A stretch of DNA of 64,000 nucleotides from Actinokineospora diospyrosa (GTDB taxonomy: Bacteria > Actinomycetota > Actinomycetes > Mycobacteriales > Pseudonocardiaceae). A program made the translations under genes and the position numbers. The DNA is taken from assembly GCF_024171925.1 (NCBI RefSeq), contig NZ_JAMTCO010000001.1, forward strand, positions 372,001-436,000, in the 5' to 3' direction. A model generated the notes under the pieces. That model searched no databases. It worked only from the letters and a program-made list of their open reading frames with translations, and had not been told where the DNA came from. Below are positions 63,835-64,000 of the stretch, one piece after another. Numbering within the stretch: position 1 is the first letter of the stretch; each line of letters begins with the position of its first letter.

Positions 63835-64000
63835 ATGACACCTCGACCGAACCGACCCCGGACCGGGGTCGTCGTCGCCGCGGCGCTGGCCGCCGGGGCG
63901 ATCGCGACCGGGCCGGTCACCGATGCCAGAGCCCAGGCCGCGCCGAGCGGCACCGCACCGAGCAGCGCCGCGCCTGCAGGCCAGCGCGGTGAAGTCACCC
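63835..64000 (+). CDS. Secreted protein, partial at right edge
   Basis: ATG 63835 with GGGGGAGATC upstream opens a frame that runs off the window after 55 codons. It encodes a signal peptide: basic MTPRPNRPRTG, a hydrophobic VVVAAALAAGAIATG core, and an Ala-rich cleavage region DARAQA. The start of the mature part is Pro/Ser/Ala-rich. No family can be named from this fragment. Confidence 0.7.
   Translation, partial: MTPRPNRPRTGVVVAAALAAGAIATGPVTDARAQAAPSGTAPSSAAPAGQRGEVT

Overview
The window looks like chromosomal DNA of a filamentous actinomycete, most likely in or near the Pseudonocardiaceae (inference). GC content is high throughout. Starts are mixed ATG/GTG with GGAGG-type ribosome sites and frequent ATGA/GTGA gene overlaps. 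The families present also fit: FxsA/FxsB/FxsT, nSTAND-WD40 proteins, an ECF42-type sigma factor with a YciI partner, a DivIVA-like protein and F420/flavin enzymes. I saw no tRNA, rRNA, transposase or CRISPR array.

Layout. 0-6.3 kb: partial secreted hydrolase, benzaldehyde dehydrogenase-like enzyme, and a four-gene cell-wall operon (Rv2525c-like glycoside hydrolase to M15-like peptidase). 7.2-9.9 kb: divergent Fic protein and vanadium haloperoxidase-like protein. 10.9-17.7 kb: three-gene P-loop NTPase operon ending in an nSTAND-TM-WD40 protein broken by a one-base frameshift. 17.7-25.1 kb: FxsA/FxsT/FxsB RiPP locus with a HExxH peptide hydroxylase candidate. 25-29.9 kb: antiporter, a second small NTPase, DsbA-like protein, MarR, rhodanese, YceI. 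30.5-38.8 kb: seven translationally coupled genes whose first five match the azomycin (2-nitroimidazole) pathway from arginine. They are followed by a PRMT-type methyltransferase and a 1216-aa multicopper oxidase. 39.6-46.4 kb: truncated HAD gene, hybrid histidine kinase, YciI protein, and a sigma factor fused to a broken tyrosine recombinase. 46.5-60.4 kb: flavin- and oxidation-rich accessory region (class II aldolase, FAD protein, AraC, F420/FMN protein, two-component flavin monooxygenase, VAO-type oxidase, NTF2, acyl-AMP ligase, MFS, TetR, luciferase-like enzyme). 60.6-64 kb: MFS, amidase, DivIVA-like coiled coil, partial secreted protein.

Five gene-poor gaps (about 2.6, 6.4, 10, 39 and 54.4 kb) hold related repeats. 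I call them module A (~95 bp), B (~145-bp near-palindrome with covarying arms), C (degenerate 60-72-bp tandem units) and D (~110 bp with two DnaA-box words 19 bp apart). D abuts the break point of the HAD gene, so the family has probably moved or recombined.

The most promising systems are the extended azomycin-type cluster, the FxsA variant lacking its terminal FxSxx but carrying a YxAHxS tail, the DnaA-box/palindrome repeat family, the NTPase-nSTAND operon, and the sigma factor-recombinase fusion. All function calls rest on motif reading and remembered family knowledge; no database search was run.
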